A stretch of DNA of 64,000 nucleotides from Kordia aestuariivivens (GCF_014397005.1 NZ_JACGWS010000005.1:124001-188000); one strand, 5' to 3'; positions 1 through 9,446 are shown, counted from the first letter of the stretch. Numbers and translations are program-made. Notes: generated by a model not told the origin, from the sequence alone.

Positions 1-1240
1 GCTGACACCATTAAACACTGAAAAAAACAAACAAAACAACACACGCTACTTTGCAGTGGAAGTCATTGATCAAAAAGTAAAAATTGCGTTAATTGCTGAT
101 ATGATTCATCCAGATTTAGGAGCGTTAAAAAAGAGTTTAGAAAGTAACGAACTGCGAAGTGTAGATATTTTAAAACCCAATGAAGCTTCAAGTAAACTAA
201 ATGACTATCAACTAGTTATTCTCTATCAACCAACGAGAAAATTCACGGAAGTATATGAAAATGTAAATCGATTAGAAAAAAATACACTGACCATTACAGG
301 AACACAAACCGATTGGAATTTCTTAAATGATGTACAAACTAACTTCTACAAAGATGATTTGGACGAAACGGAAGAAGTACAGGGGAAATTAAACACCAAC
401 TATACAAACTTTCTAATTGAAAATATTGACTTTTCAGACTATCCACCATTACAAAATGCTTTTGGCGAAGTAGAATTTAATACGGCTCATGAAATCATTC
501 TATCGCAAGTAATTTCGGGTGTTTCAACCAATGGCGCATTATTAGCAACGTATACAAACGATACCAAACGAGCTGCAATACTTGCAGGTGAAGATATCTG
601 GAAATGGCGCGCGCACAGTTTCTTGGCGCAAGAAAACTTTATAGAATTTGATACATTTCTGGGGAAACTAATACAATACTTAGCTTCCAGTAAAAAACGA
701 GAACGCTTAACCGTTGGTTACGAATCGTTTTACTATGGAAATCGTGAAATTCAACTCACAGCACAATATTTCAATCCTTCCTATGAATTTGATGCGAATG
801 CAAACCTAACAGCGATCATCAAAAACAAAGACACCGAAAAAGTAACCACATATCCAATGTTGCTAAATGCCGGGTTTTACACTGTTGATTTAAACAACTT
901 GCCGCCAGCATCGTATAATTTTACAGTACGAGCAGAAGGGAAAAATAGCAGCAAATCGGGAAGTTTTAAAATACTAGAATTCGATATTGAAAAGCAATTT
1001 TTAAATGCCGATACGAAACGATTGCAAGCCATTGCTGCAAAATCAAACGGAAAGGCATTTCATATCAATAACGACTCACAAGCGATTATTTCTGAACTAA
1101 TAAACGATCAACGCTTCAAAACCATTGAGAAAAGTAACGAAAAGGTCGTATCTTTGATAGATTGGAAATATCTACTCGCATTAATTGCAATTAGTCTTGC
1201 ATTAGAGTGGTTTCTACGAAAATATTACGGACTCATTTAA
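1..1240 (+). CDS. C-terminal part of a large membrane protein (5' end outside window)
   Basis: The reading frame is open from base 2, so the gene begins upstream of the window; a GTG at 56 lies inside the continuing frame and is not a convincing start. About 412 residues are visible. The middle (LVILYQPTRKF, then AAILAGEDIWKWRAH) resembles the glutamine-amidotransferase-like segment of large Bacteroidota membrane proteins that often carry a VWA domain. A beta-rich stretch follows, and the protein ends with one membrane segment (LLALIAISLALEWFLRK) and a short basic tail, so most of it should face the periplasm. No enzyme motif is visible. The next gene starts 18 nt downstream and is probably cotranscribed. 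The family assignment is an inference from overall architecture. Confidence 0.7.
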   Translation, partial: LTPLNTEKNKQNNTRYFAVEVIDQKVKIALIADMIHPDLGALKKSLESNELRSVDILKPNEASSKLNDYQLVILYQPTRKFTEVYENVNRLEKNTLTITGTQTDWNFLNDVQTNFYKDDLDETEEVQGKLNTNYTNFLIENIDFSDYPPLQNAFGEVEFNTAHEIILSQVISGVSTNGALLATYTNDTKRAAILAGEDIWKWRAHSFLAQENFIEFDTFLGKLIQYLASSKKRERLTVGYESFYYGNREIQLTAQYFNPSYEFDANANLTAIIKNKDTEKVTTYPMLLNAGFYTVDLNNLPPASYNFTVRAEGKNSSKSGSFKILEFDIEKQFLNADTKRLQAIAAKSNGKAFHINNDSQAIISELINDQRFKTIEKSNEKVVSLIDWKYLLALIAISLALEWFLRKYYGLI

Positions 1241-1257
1241 TAAAAACAAATAACAAG

Positions 1258-2073
1258 ATGGATAAATTACCAAAAATTGGAATACCAATACTAATTGTAG
1301 TCATTGGATTAATTATACTAATAGCAAAATCAGCAGTAACTATTGGCTCAGGAGAAAGAGGAGTATTATATAAGTGGATTGGTGGAGTAGAAACTGAAGA
1401 AGCGCCTTTAGGAGAAGGATTTCAAATTGTAGCACCTTGGAATCAAGTATTCAAATACAATGTAAGACAACAAGAATTATTTGAAGAAAAAATGGCTGTA
1501 TTATCTTCAAATGGATTAGAAATTAGATTAGACGCATCTGTATTATATCAAGCAACAACTGCTACCGTAGCATTATTGCACCAAACTAGAGGAGAAAATT
1601 ATGAAGATGACGTAATTAAACCAGCGGTTAGATCTGCAACAAGAAGTGTAGTTGGTAGGTATACGCCAGAACAATTATATTCTACAAAACGTGATGCAAT
1701 TCAGACAGAAATTTTTGAAGAAACCAAAAAAATTCTAGAGCCACAATACATTCAATTAAATGCTGTACTAGTTAGAGATGTAACATTACCTCCGACAATT
1801 AAGGAAGCAATTGAGCGTAAACTAAAACAAGAGCAAGAATCATTAGAATATGAATTCAGATTAGTAACTGCGGCAAAAGAAGCTGAAAAAGTAATCATTG
1901 AAGCGCAAGGTAAAGCAGATGCCAACAAAATATTAAGCGCATCTTTAACAGATAAAATTCTACAAGACAAAGGAATAGAAGCAACATTAAAATTATCAGA
2001 ATCACCAAATAGCAAAGTAATCGTTATAGGTTCAGGAGACAGTGGGTTGCCAATCATTCTTGGAAATCAATAA
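1258..2073 (+). CDS. Prohibitin/SPFH-domain membrane protein
   Basis: A 271-residue protein with one N-terminal membrane segment (about residues 7-27, IPILIVVIGLIILIAKSAV), then an SPFH/band-7 domain (GSGERGVLYKWIGG, about 30-200) and a coiled, Glu/Lys/Ala-rich helix (KQEQESLEYEFRLVTAAKEAEK) as in prohibitins. Such proteins form ring-like oligomers that scaffold membrane microdomains and proteases. I chose ATG 1258 because an earlier in-frame start would overlap the preceding gene and place polar sequence before the membrane helix. The gene is followed by a clear intrinsic terminator. The family is secure; the cellular role here is unknown. Confidence 0.9.
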   Translation: MDKLPKIGIPILIVVIGLIILIAKSAVTIGSGERGVLYKWIGGVETEEAPLGEGFQIVAPWNQVFKYNVRQQELFEEKMAVLSSNGLEIRLDASVLYQATTATVALLHQTRGENYEDDVIKPAVRSATRSVVGRYTPEQLYSTKRDAIQTEIFEETKKILEPQYIQLNAVLVRDVTLPPTIKEAIERKLKQEQESLEYEFRLVTAAKEAEKVIIEAQGKADANKILSASLTDKILQDKGIEATLKLSESPNSKVIVIGSGDSGLPIILGNQ

Positions 2074-2091
2074 AATAAAACATAACACAAA

Positions 2092-2127
2092 ACAAAAAAG
2101 GGAAACATAATTGTTTCCCTTTTTTTA
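2092..2127 (+). terminator. Intrinsic terminator after the SPFH gene
   Basis: Hairpin GGGAAAC / GTTTCCC (2100-2106 with 2113-2119, loop ATAATT) followed by a run of T. The upstream A run makes it able to work on the minus strand too. It ends the first plus-strand transcript. Confidence 0.9.
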
Positions 2128-2133
2128 TACTTT

Positions 2134-2167
2134 TCAGTCTAACCAGTCTAACCAGTCTAACCAGTCT
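2134..2167. repeat. Tandem 9-bp repeat (CAGTCTAAC), about 4 copies
   Basis: Directly repeated CAGTCTAAC units lie between convergent genes and touch the end of the minus-strand gene. The same phrase recurs near 45460, suggesting a dispersed slippage-prone phrase rather than a functional site. Confidence 0.75.
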
Positions 2168-2726
2168 ACTTATCCGTACTCAATCGCTTGCTAAAATCAG
2201 TATCGCCACCTTTCTTCAAAATTCCTGCCTGACCTTTCCAATCGTCGCGTTCAATGCGTCCTGGAAAAAAGGCAATCAATTCGGTAACGGTTTGTATATC
2301 TTCTGGTGAAAACCGACTAATCTGTTCAAAAGTGTAAATTCCAATCGTATTCAACTTCTCTTCAATAAATGGTCCAACACCTTTAATTCGTTTCAAATCG
2401 TCTTTCTGAGAAGGATTGGCAAAACCAAAACTCTCAAAATTCAATGGGGAATTCTCAAGATCAATTTGTGTCGTTTCGCTTGAATCCACAGCTTTTCCTG
2501 AACGTTCTCGTGTTTTCACAGCGCGCACACCTTGCGATGAAGAAACATCCATACTAATCTCTGTTTTCTCAGATTCACAATCAGCTAATAACTTTTCGTA
2601 TTTGCGTTTCATCTTGCGTTTCGAAAAAATCCATCCAATCAAAAAACAACCAAATCCTATCAAGAATACTACAAAATATTCCCAACTAGAAGTCGGTGTA
2701 AGGTTCTGTATAAATATAAGTGTCAT
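2166..2726 (-). CDS. Membrane-anchored helix-hairpin-helix protein
   Basis: 186 residues. An N-terminal membrane segment (YFVVFLIGFGCFLIGWIF) is followed by a basic patch, a low-complexity linker, and a helix-hairpin-helix fold near residues 110-165 (LKRIKGVGPFIEEKLNTIGI), the type described as a predicted flap-endonuclease-like domain in Bacteroidota. In related proteins this domain is usually a non-catalytic DNA- or protein-binding module. The gene starts 8 nt after the stop of the OmpA-like gene and is almost certainly in the same operon, suggesting an envelope-associated function. No nuclease catalytic residues are recognisable. Confidence 0.8.
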   Translation of the reverse strand: MTLIFIQNLTPTSSWEYFVVFLIGFGCFLIGWIFSKRKMKRKYEKLLADCESEKTEISMDVSSSQGVRAVKTRERSGKAVDSSETTQIDLENSPLNFESFGFANPSQKDDLKRIKGVGPFIEEKLNTIGIYTFEQISRFSPEDIQTVTELIAFFPGRIERDDWKGQAGILKKGGDTDFSKRLSTDK

Positions 2727-2734
2727 ACAATCAG

Positions 2735-3565
2735 TTAATTAGTTATATTAATTTCAATTCGTCTATTCAATCGTTGTCCTTCTAAAGTAGCATTTGATGC
2801 AATAGGGGAAGTTTCACCCTTAGAAGAAATAGTCAACTTGGAAGGATCAATACCTTGTGAAACAAAATATTCCATCACACTTTTAGCGCGTTCTTTTCCA
2901 ATCCACTGATTCGCTTCAGCTTCACCATTACTATCGGTATGACCAATAATTTCAACTTGTTTATCAGGATGTTTTGCTAAATAATTCTTTAATTCTTGCG
3001 CGTAAGCATTCAATGTATTATCAGGTTGAAACGTTTTTGAACCAAAACCTGCATACAAAATCTTAGAAGCAATTCCTTTATCAATAGACTTCATGCGCTC
3101 CTCAGACATCGTTTGATACTCGTATGCAAATCCTTTTGCATATTGATCGTTTGCCGAAAACTTAAAATCTCCTTGTTTGGTTTGCATCACAACACGATCA
3201 AGATTAATTCCAAAATCTTTCAACACATTCTGTAAAGATTCATTGCGAGAACCTGCAATAGATCCGTTTTCATCCTTACTAAAAAAGGACGTAATCACTA
3301 ACTCTTTTCGCTGATTCGCATTTAAATAATCAAAAAAGGATTGTAAAGGGTTTGAAATACTATCAATAATAGTGACAGTTTCGGAATTCTTTGCAATTGA
3401 AAAAGGTAAATAGGTAAGTGGTTTTTTCTCAACAACTTTTGGAGGTTCAACAACCGGAATTGGCTCAGAAACTTCACAAAGCTTCTTTACACTGCATTCG
3501 TAATACCGAACGCCAAAATAAAGCCATGTACATAAAAATACAAAAGCAATTACAAAATGTTTCAT
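2735..3565 (-). CDS. OmpA-family peptidoglycan-binding protein
   Basis: 276 residues. A single N-terminal membrane or signal segment (FVIAFVFLCTWLYFGVRYY) leads to a linker, a poorly conserved first domain that looks like a degenerate OmpA-like unit (about 55-140), and a C-terminal OmpA domain (about 165-276). The latter carries the hallmark VEIIGHTDSNG, then ERAKSVMEYF and the closing RLNRRIEI. Family members bind diaminopimelate in peptidoglycan and tether the envelope. It is the first gene of a two-gene minus-strand operon with the HhH membrane protein. The intergenic region with the his promoter separates it from the divergent his operon. Confidence 0.9.
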   Translation of the reverse strand: MKHFVIAFVFLCTWLYFGVRYYECSVKKLCEVSEPIPVVEPPKVVEKKPLTYLPFSIAKNSETVTIIDSISNPLQSFFDYLNANQRKELVITSFFSKDENGSIAGSRNESLQNVLKDFGINLDRVVMQTKQGDFKFSANDQYAKGFAYEYQTMSEERMKSIDKGIASKILYAGFGSKTFQPDNTLNAYAQELKNYLAKHPDKQVEIIGHTDSNGEAEANQWIGKERAKSVMEYFVSQGIDPSKLTISSKGETSPIASNATLEGQRLNRRIEINITN

Positions 3566-3703
3566 AGGTGGGCTAACTATTAATATTTTAAAAATAGGAA
3601 TTCATTTTTGATATCACAAGATTTCATAATTTAAAAAACTAAAAACGAGTGTATTGTCACATATTTTCGATAAACGGCAAAAAATAAATTCAAAAAAGAC
3701 ATG

Positions 3704-3732
3704 TTAGCAATAAAAAATATTACTTATATTTG
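3704..3732 (+). promoter_or_regulatory. Promoter of the his operon
   Basis: A good Bacteroidota -7 element, TATATTTG (3725-3732), with a weak -33 element (TTAG, 3704-3707) 17 nt upstream. It lies about 20 nt before the His-leader ATG. The elements are read from the known Bacteroidota sigma consensus; no start site was mapped. Confidence 0.7.
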
Positions 3733-3752
3733 CATCAAACAAAGAAAAAACA

Positions 3753-3809
3753 ATGTCGTTTATCCAATTGCATCATCATCATTTTCATACTTGTCATCAA
3801 GCGAGCTGA
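3753..3809 (+). CDS. hisL: his operon leader peptide
   Basis: A short ORF, 18 codons plus TGA, reads M-S-F-I-Q-L-H-H-H-H-F-H-T-C-H-Q-A-S: six histidines in 18 residues, including four in a row. It sits just downstream of the promoter and ahead of a strong terminator hairpin and hisG. This is the layout of ribosome-stalling attenuation: when charged His-tRNA is scarce the ribosome pauses in the His run and the terminator fails to form. The peptide itself should have no function beyond being translated. The exact antiterminator fold was not worked out. Confidence 0.92.
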   Translation: MSFIQLHHHHFHTCHQAS

Positions 3810-3840
3810 GGATGTATTGAAGTAATTCTAAAATATATTT

Positions 3841-3876
3841 AAAACCCGTTTGAACACATCAAGCGGGTTTTTTTAT
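3841..3876 (+). terminator. his attenuator (terminator hairpin before hisG)
   Basis: The stem AAACCCG-TTTGA pairs with TCAAG-CGGGTTT (12 pairs with one T-G wobble, 5-nt loop ACACA), followed by seven or more T. It lies between the His-rich leader and hisG, so it acts as the attenuator of the operon. Confidence 0.9.
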
Positions 3877-3911
3877 GCCCAATTTTGGTGTTCAAGCATA
3901 AAAAAAAACCA

Positions 3912-4769
3912 ATGAACAAACTAAAAATTGCTATCCAAAAATCGGGACGATTAAATGAAGATTCGCTAAAACTCTTAAAAGATTGCGGAATCTACATTGA
4001 CAACGGAAAAGATCAACTCAAAGCTGCCGCGCGTAACTTTCCACTTGAAGTATTCTATCTCAGAAATGGCGACATTCCACAATACCTCAGAGATGGTGTT
4101 GTAGACATCGCAATCATCGGAGAAAATGTACTCATCGAAAAAGGTGAAAATATTGCCATTGCAGAAAAACTTGGCTTCTCCAAATGTAAAGTCTCACTTG
4201 CCATTCCAAAAGGAGAAACCTACAATTCTGTAAAAGACTTTGAAGGCAAGCGAATCGCAACTTCGTACCCAGAAACGGTAAAAACATACCTCAAAGAAAA
4301 AGGCGTAAATGCTGAATTGCACATCATCAACGGATCGGTGGAAATTGCACCAAACATAGGCCTTGCAGACGCTATTTGCGACATAGTTTCGAGCGGAAGC
4401 ACACTATTCAAAAACAATCTAAAAGAAGTTGAAGTTATGTTGCGAAGTGAAGCTGTATTAGCAGTTTCACCAAAAATTGGAGCAGAAGAAAAATTAGTAC
4501 TTGAAAAACTGCAATTCCGAATTCAATCGGTACTCACAGCACGAACTTCAAAATACATTCTTCTCAACGCGCCAAACGACAAAATTGACGCTATCAGTAA
4601 AATATTGCCCGTATTAAAAAGCCCTACAGTTCTCCCATTAGCACAAGAAGGTTGGAGTTCACTACACTCAGTAATCAAAAAAGAAGACTTTTGGGACGTA
4701 ATTGACGAGCTCAAAAAAAATGGCGCAGAAGGGATTCTAGTATGTCCAATCGAAAAAATGGTACTATAA
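3912..4769 (+). CDS. hisG: ATP phosphoribosyltransferase
   Basis: First step of histidine synthesis: ATP + PRPP to phosphoribosyl-ATP. 285 residues, the long form with a C-terminal ACT-like regulatory domain (from about residue 210), so it should be directly inhibited by histidine and not need HisZ. The PRPP-binding loop is visible as ICDIVSSGSTL. Start chosen at ATG 3912 (MNKLKIAIQKSGRL); an in-frame TTG at 3885 would add nine basic residues without support. Transcription is governed by the upstream leader/attenuator. Its stop codon overlaps the hisD start by one base. Confidence 0.96.
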   Translation: MNKLKIAIQKSGRLNEDSLKLLKDCGIYIDNGKDQLKAAARNFPLEVFYLRNGDIPQYLRDGVVDIAIIGENVLIEKGENIAIAEKLGFSKCKVSLAIPKGETYNSVKDFEGKRIATSYPETVKTYLKEKGVNAELHIINGSVEIAPNIGLADAICDIVSSGSTLFKNNLKEVEVMLRSEAVLAVSPKIGAEEKLVLEKLQFRIQSVLTARTSKYILLNAPNDKIDAISKILPVLKSPTVLPLAQEGWSSLHSVIKKEDFWDVIDELKKNGAEGILVCPIEKMVL

Positions 4770-6061
4770 TGAACAAAATATTCAACCCAAAACCAGCAGA
4801 TTGGAATACAATTTTGGAGCGACCAACGCAAACTGTTGACGACATTGAAGCAACGGTTTCGCAAATATTCTCCGAAGTGCAAAAAAATGGCGATCAAGCT
4901 ATCAAAAAATACACCTCGTTCTTTGACAATGTAAAGTTGGACAATTTTGTTGTCAGTCAAGCTGAAATTGACGCTGCGAGTATGAACGTTTCTGATGAGC
5001 TCAAAGCTGCCATCGCACTAGCGAAAACGAACATTACCAAATTTCACGAAGCACAAGAAACGCCAAAAATTGAAATAGAAACGACAAAAGGTGTTCGCTG
5101 TTGGCAAGAAAAAAGAGCCATTCAAAAAGTCGGATTGTACATTCCTGGTGGAACGGCGCCATTATTCTCAACCATCTTAATGTTGGCGGTTCCTGCGAAA
5201 ATTGCAGGTTGTGACGAAATCATCTTGTGTACGCCACCAAACAAAGAAGGGAAAGTAAATCCAGCTATCCTATACACAGCAAAACTATGCGGAATCACTA
5301 AAGTATACAATGTGGGCGGAATTCAAGCAATTGCCGGAATGACATTTGGATCGGAAACCATTTCCAAAGTCTACAAAATATTCGGTCCAGGAAATCAATT
5401 TGTCACAGTCGCGAAACAATTAGCAACTAAATACGGAGTTGCCATTGACATGCCTGCTGGACCAAGTGAACTCTTAGTTGTGGCGGACGAAACAGCAAAT
5501 GCAAGTTTTGTAGCTTCAGATTTGCTAAGTCAGGCGGAACACGGAACGGACAGTCAAGTGATTTTAGTGACAACTTCAAAAAAGTTCTTAGACGAAGTAG
5601 AATCGGCAGTGGAAGCACAATTAGGAGTTTTACCACGAAAAGGAATCGCTACAAAAGCAATTAACAATTCAAAATTAATTTATGTTGAGAATGATCAAAT
5701 TGCACTAGAACTAATTAATGAATACGGACCAGAACACTTTATTGTCTGTGCAAACGATGAAGACTTCTACACCAACGGAATTCAAAATGCGGGTTCTGTA
5801 TTTGTTGGAAACTACACGCCCGAAAGTGCTGGTGATTACGCATCTGGAACCAATCATACCTTACCAACAAACGGCTATGCGAAAGCTTATTCAGGTGTAA
5901 ACCTAGCAAGTTTTCAAAAAAGTATGACATTTCAAAAAATCACGCCAGAAGGAATTCAAAACATTGGAAATGCTATCGAACTCATGGCAGAAGCCGAAGG
6001 TTTACAAGCGCACAAAAATGCAGTAACCTTACGATTAGATGCGCTAAAAGCAAAGAGCTAA
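4769..6061 (+). CDS. hisD: Histidinol dehydrogenase
   Basis: Oxidises L-histidinol to L-histidine in two NAD+-dependent steps. 430 residues. Visible landmarks are AGPSELLVVAD, the metal-site segment LLSQAEHGTDSQ and the catalytic YGPEHF. ATG 4769 overlaps the TAA of hisG (TAATG), a translational-coupling arrangement; an alternative ATG at 4742 would overlap hisG by 28 nt and add a non-conserved stretch. Next gene is hisC after 18 nt. Confidence 0.96.
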   Translation: MNKIFNPKPADWNTILERPTQTVDDIEATVSQIFSEVQKNGDQAIKKYTSFFDNVKLDNFVVSQAEIDAASMNVSDELKAAIALAKTNITKFHEAQETPKIEIETTKGVRCWQEKRAIQKVGLYIPGGTAPLFSTILMLAVPAKIAGCDEIILCTPPNKEGKVNPAILYTAKLCGITKVYNVGGIQAIAGMTFGSETISKVYKIFGPGNQFVTVAKQLATKYGVAIDMPAGPSELLVVADETANASFVASDLLSQAEHGTDSQVILVTTSKKFLDEVESAVEAQLGVLPRKGIATKAINNSKLIYVENDQIALELINEYGPEHFIVCANDEDFYTNGIQNAGSVFVGNYTPESAGDYASGTNHTLPTNGYAKAYSGVNLASFQKSMTFQKITPEGIQNIGNAIELMAEAEGLQAHKNAVTLRLDALKAKS

Positions 6062-6079
6062 CAGCTAAAAGCTAGACAG

Positions 6080-7132
6080 ATGAAAACAATCAACATAAAT
6101 TCTCTCATCAGAGAAAACATAAAAACACTCAAACCGTATTCATCAGCAAGAGATGAATACAAAGCTTCGGGAAGCGAAATGGTGTTTTTGGACGCGAACG
6201 AAAATCCGTTTGAAAATGGTGTCAATCGCTATCCAGATCCAAAACAAACAGCTGTAAAAGTTGCACTAGCAGAAGTGAAGAACTGTAATCCAAACAACAT
6301 TGTACTAGGAAATGGAAGTGACGAAATTCTCGATTTAATATTTAGAGCGTTCTGCGAACCAAAAAAAGACAACATCATTACATTACCGCCAACCTACGGA
6401 ATGTACAATGTTTTGGCAGGAATTAATGACATTGAAACGAAAGAAGTATTGCTTTCTGAATCATTTGAACCAAAAGAGGACGAAATTCTAAATGCAGCAA
6501 ACGAAAACAGTAAAATTCTATTTCTCTGTTCGCCAAACAATCCTACGGGAAACAGTTTTGACAACGCAACAGTTGAAAAATTACTCAAAGAATTTAACGG
6601 AATTATAGTCATAGACGAAGCATACATAGATTTTTCTGAAGAGGAAAGTTGGTTAAATCGATTGGAGGAATTTCCAAATCTTATCATCACACAAACGCTG
6701 TCAAAAGCGTATGGAATGGCAGGAATTAGACTTGGAATCTGTTATGCTTCATTGGCAATTATTGAAATATTAAACCGAATTAAACCGCCGTATAACGTAA
6801 ATTTGCTCACGCAGGCGTATGCGTTGGAACGTATTCAAGATCAAGAAGGTGTACAATTAGAAATTGCGCAAATTCAAAACAACAAAGACTATCTAACAAA
6901 AGCGTTGAAAAATGTGAATTTCATTACGAAAATCTTTCCTTCTGATGCTAATTTTATCTTAGTTAAAGTAGATGATGCGAACTTACGTTACAATCAATTA
7001 ATTGCAAAAGGGGTCGTAATTCGAAACCGAACTACGCAACCATTATGTGAAAACTGCTTGCGATTAACGGTTGGAACGGAACTTGAAAATAAAAAACTGA
7101 TTGAGGAATTGTTGGCAATTTCGAAATCCTGA
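6080..7132 (+). CDS. hisC: Histidinol-phosphate aminotransferase
   Basis: Fold-type I PLP enzyme converting imidazole-acetol phosphate plus glutamate to histidinol phosphate. 350 residues. Landmarks: SPNNPTGN, the VIDEAYIDF strand, and the PLP lysine in TLSKAYGMAG. It follows hisD by 18 nt; the spacer TAACAGCTAAAAGCTAGAC is one copy of a phrase that precedes several genes of this operon. A palindrome-rich 155-nt gap separates it from hisB. Confidence 0.95.
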   Translation: MKTININSLIRENIKTLKPYSSARDEYKASGSEMVFLDANENPFENGVNRYPDPKQTAVKVALAEVKNCNPNNIVLGNGSDEILDLIFRAFCEPKKDNIITLPPTYGMYNVLAGINDIETKEVLLSESFEPKEDEILNAANENSKILFLCSPNNPTGNSFDNATVEKLLKEFNGIIVIDEAYIDFSEEESWLNRLEEFPNLIITQTLSKAYGMAGIRLGICYASLAIIEILNRIKPPYNVNLLTQAYALERIQDQEGVQLEIAQIQNNKDYLTKALKNVNFITKIFPSDANFILVKVDDANLRYNQLIAKGVVIRNRTTQPLCENCLRLTVGTELENKKLIEELLAISKS

Positions 7133-7287
7133 TAATAAAATGATGTGATGCTGAATCGAGTTCAGCATGACGAAAACAAATAGAAACGTCACACTGAACT
7201 TGATTCAGTTTCACACAAGAAAGTAAAATATAAAAAATAGCGCGGTCACTGAGCTTGTCGAAGTGAGAGCGGGAATGAAAAAATATT
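7133..7287. repeat. Small palindromic repeats in the hisC-hisB gap
   Basis: Three short dyads are packed here: GCTGAATCGAGTTCAGC (7152-7168), ACTGAACTTGATTCAGT (7193-7209) and an ACTGAGCTTGTCGAAGT phrase near 7247. Related phrases occur in many other intergenic gaps of the window (15962, 27425, 39160, 45410). They look like dispersed non-coding repeats; effect on the operon transcript unknown. Confidence 0.65.
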
Positions 7288-8424
7288 ATGAAAAGAAAAG
7301 TACTATTCATAGATCGTGACGGAACGATCATCAAAGAACCGGCAGACGAACAAATTGATAGTTTTGAAAAGCTAGAATTCTATCCGAAAGCAATTTCTGC
7401 CTTGCGAAAAATTGCCAACGAACTCGATTTTGAATTGGTGATGATTACCAATCAAGATGGTTTGGGAACGGAAGTATATCCAGAAACTACGTTTTGGCCA
7501 GTGCACAACTTTATCATGCAATCACTTAAAAATGAAGAAATTGTATTTGATAATATTGTAATTGATAGAACGTTTGCGAAAGATAATGCACCAACGCGCA
7601 AACCAAATACAGGTTTGTTGACAGAATATTTTTCAGAAGAATACGATTTGAAAAACTCATTTGTCATTGGCGATCGTTTGACAGACATCGAATTGGCGAA
7701 AAACTTGGGTTCAAAAGGAATTTACATCAACGATGAAACGTTTCTGGGAACAGATGAAATTACGGTAAAACGTTCGGAATTAGATGAATATATTGGTTTA
7801 GAATCGAATGATTGGGACGAAATCTATGCGTATCTAAAAGCAAAAGAACGCAAAGCTTCGTTGACACGAAATACGAACGAAACGAAAATTCAAATCGATT
7901 TGAATTTAGACGGAACAGGAAAATCGAACATTGATACAGGAATTGCCTTTTTTGATCACATGTTAGATCAAATTTCGCGTCATGGACAATTGGACTTAGA
8001 TATTACCGTAAAAGGTGATTTAGAAGTTGATGAACATCACACCATTGAAGATACAGCAATTGCGCTAGGAGAAGTGTTCGCGGAAGCGTTAGGAAACAAA
8101 TTAGGCATTGAACGCTACGGATTCTGTTTGCCAATGGACGATTGTTTAGCGCAAGTAGCCATTGACTTCGGCGGAAGAAATTGGTTGGTTTGGGAAGCAG
8201 ATTTCAAGCGTGAAATGATTGGAAAGATGCCAACAGAAATGTTTTATCATTTCTTCAAATCGTTTACAGATGGTGCAAAAGCCAATTTAAACATCAAAGC
8301 AGAAGGAACCAACGAACATCACAAAATTGAAGCGATCTTCAAATCGTTTGCAAAAGCAATCAAAGCGGCTGTAAAACGTGATGTTGAGAAAATGATTTTG
8401 CCATCAACAAAAGGAATGCTTTAG
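7288..8424 (+). CDS. hisB: Bifunctional histidinol-phosphatase / imidazoleglycerol-phosphate dehydratase
   Basis: 378 residues in two catalytic parts. The N-terminal HAD phosphatase (about 1-165; nucleophile motif FIDRDGTII, later [12 protein letters not shown]) dephosphorylates histidinol phosphate. The C-terminal IGP dehydratase (about 185-378) has the duplicated metal-binding histidine motifs [10 protein letters not shown] and NEHHKIEA plus [11 protein letters not shown]. This fused form is known from enterobacteria and many Bacteroidota and supplies steps 7 and 9 of the pathway. Confidence 0.95.
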   Translation: MKRKVLFIDRDGTIIKEPADEQIDSFEKLEFYPKAISALRKIANELDFELVMITNQDGLGTEVYPETTFWPVHNFIMQSLKNEEIVFDNIVIDRTFAKDNAPTRKPNTGLLTEYFSEEYDLKNSFVIGDRLTDIELAKNLGSKGIYINDETFLGTDEITVKRSELDEYIGLESNDWDEIYAYLKAKERKASLTRNTNETKIQIDLNLDGTGKSNIDTGIAFFDHMLDQISRHGQLDLDITVKGDLEVDEHHTIEDTAIALGEVFAEALGNKLGIERYGFCLPMDDCLAQVAIDFGGRNWLVWEADFKREMIGKMPTEMFYHFFKSFTDGAKANLNIKAEGTNEHHKIEAIFKSFAKAIKAAVKRDVEKMILPSTKGML

Positions 8425-8562
8425 GAAATTCTAAATGTAAAATGCTAAATTTTAAATTAAAAAATCCAATCGCAAAACAAACAAACAAACAAACGAACAA
8501 ATAGCGAAGCGATCAAATCAGCAAAATCCAATAGCTAACAACCAAAAGCAAAAAGCCAGTTA

Positions 8563-9144
8563 ATGAAAGTAGTCATCATAAATTACGGAGCAGGAAACAT
8601 ACAAAGTATCAAATTTGCACTCAAGCGATTAGGTGTTGATGCGATATTGAGTAATGATGTAGCTGAAATTAGAAACGCAGACAAAGTGATATTTCCGGGC
8701 GTAGGCGAGGCGAGTAGTGCGATGAAAAAATTACGTGAAAGCAAACTTGATAAAGTTATTCCAACGTTAACACAACCAGTTTTGGGAATTTGCTTGGGAA
8801 TGCAACTCATGTGCAATGCTTCTGAAGAAGGAAATACAGAAGGTTTGGGAATTTTTGATACAGATGTCGTTCGTTTTTCGGAAAGTGTCAAAGTGCCACA
8901 AATTGGTTGGAATACAGTTCAAAACCTGAGCAGTCCTTTATTTGAAGGCATTCGTGAAAATGAATATATGTATCTGGTTCACAGTTATTACGCTGAAAAA
9001 TCACCAGAAATGATCGCGGAAAGCGAATATGAACTAAAATACGCTTCTGCATTGCAAAAAGATAATTTTTACGGTGTTCAATTTCACCCAGAAAAAAGTA
9101 GTAAAGCAGGGAGTTTATTATTGCAAAATTTTCTAAACTTATAA
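8563..9144 (+). CDS. hisH: Imidazole glycerol phosphate synthase, glutaminase subunit
   Basis: 193 residues, class I glutamine amidotransferase. It releases ammonia from glutamine for HisF. The nucleophile Cys is in GICLGMQLMC and the His/Glu pair in VQFHPEKSS; YGAGN near the N terminus is typical of HisH. It is separated from hisB by 138 nt of low-complexity AAAC/GAAC sequence, ending with a copy of the AGCCA/AAAGC phrase just before ATG. Confidence 0.95.
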   Translation: MKVVIINYGAGNIQSIKFALKRLGVDAILSNDVAEIRNADKVIFPGVGEASSAMKKLRESKLDKVIPTLTQPVLGICLGMQLMCNASEEGNTEGLGIFDTDVVRFSESVKVPQIGWNTVQNLSSPLFEGIRENEYMYLVHSYYAEKSPEMIAESEYELKYASALQKDNFYGVQFHPEKSSKAGSLLLQNFLNL

Positions 9145-9160
9145 TAGTAAGAAGTCAGAA

Positions 9161-9323
9161 ACGTCACTTCGAGTGATTTTTAGAAATGTTTTACATTGAG
9201 CGAAGTCGAAATGAAATGAAGAAAAATTGTACTTCGATAAACTCAGTAGAACTATCGAGAAGCGTTTTGAAACGATAAGGTTTCTCGATACAAAATTCTA
9301 TCGAATTTCACTCGAAATGACGT
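9161..9323. repeat. Inverted-repeat intergenic element A between hisH and hisA
   Basis: The element opens with ACGTCACTTCGAGTGATTTT and closes with TCACTCGAAATGACGT, so its ends are an imperfect inverted repeat. The interior contains TCTCGATACAAAATTCTATCG and related TCGA-rich phrases. The 302-nt gap 9145-9446 holds nothing else except AACGAACA repeats, a TCGAGCGCAGTCGAGA dyad (9381-9396) and the phrase before hisA. Similar elements lie at 10936 and 31781. Confidence 0.75.
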
Positions 9324-9446
9324 AGAACTACTAATTAGGTATAAGTTTTAAACAAACGAACAAACGAACAAATCAACACATCGAGCGCAGTCGAGATAAA
9401 GAACAAAACTAACAGCCAAAGGCAAAAAGCTAAAAGCAAAGAAATA

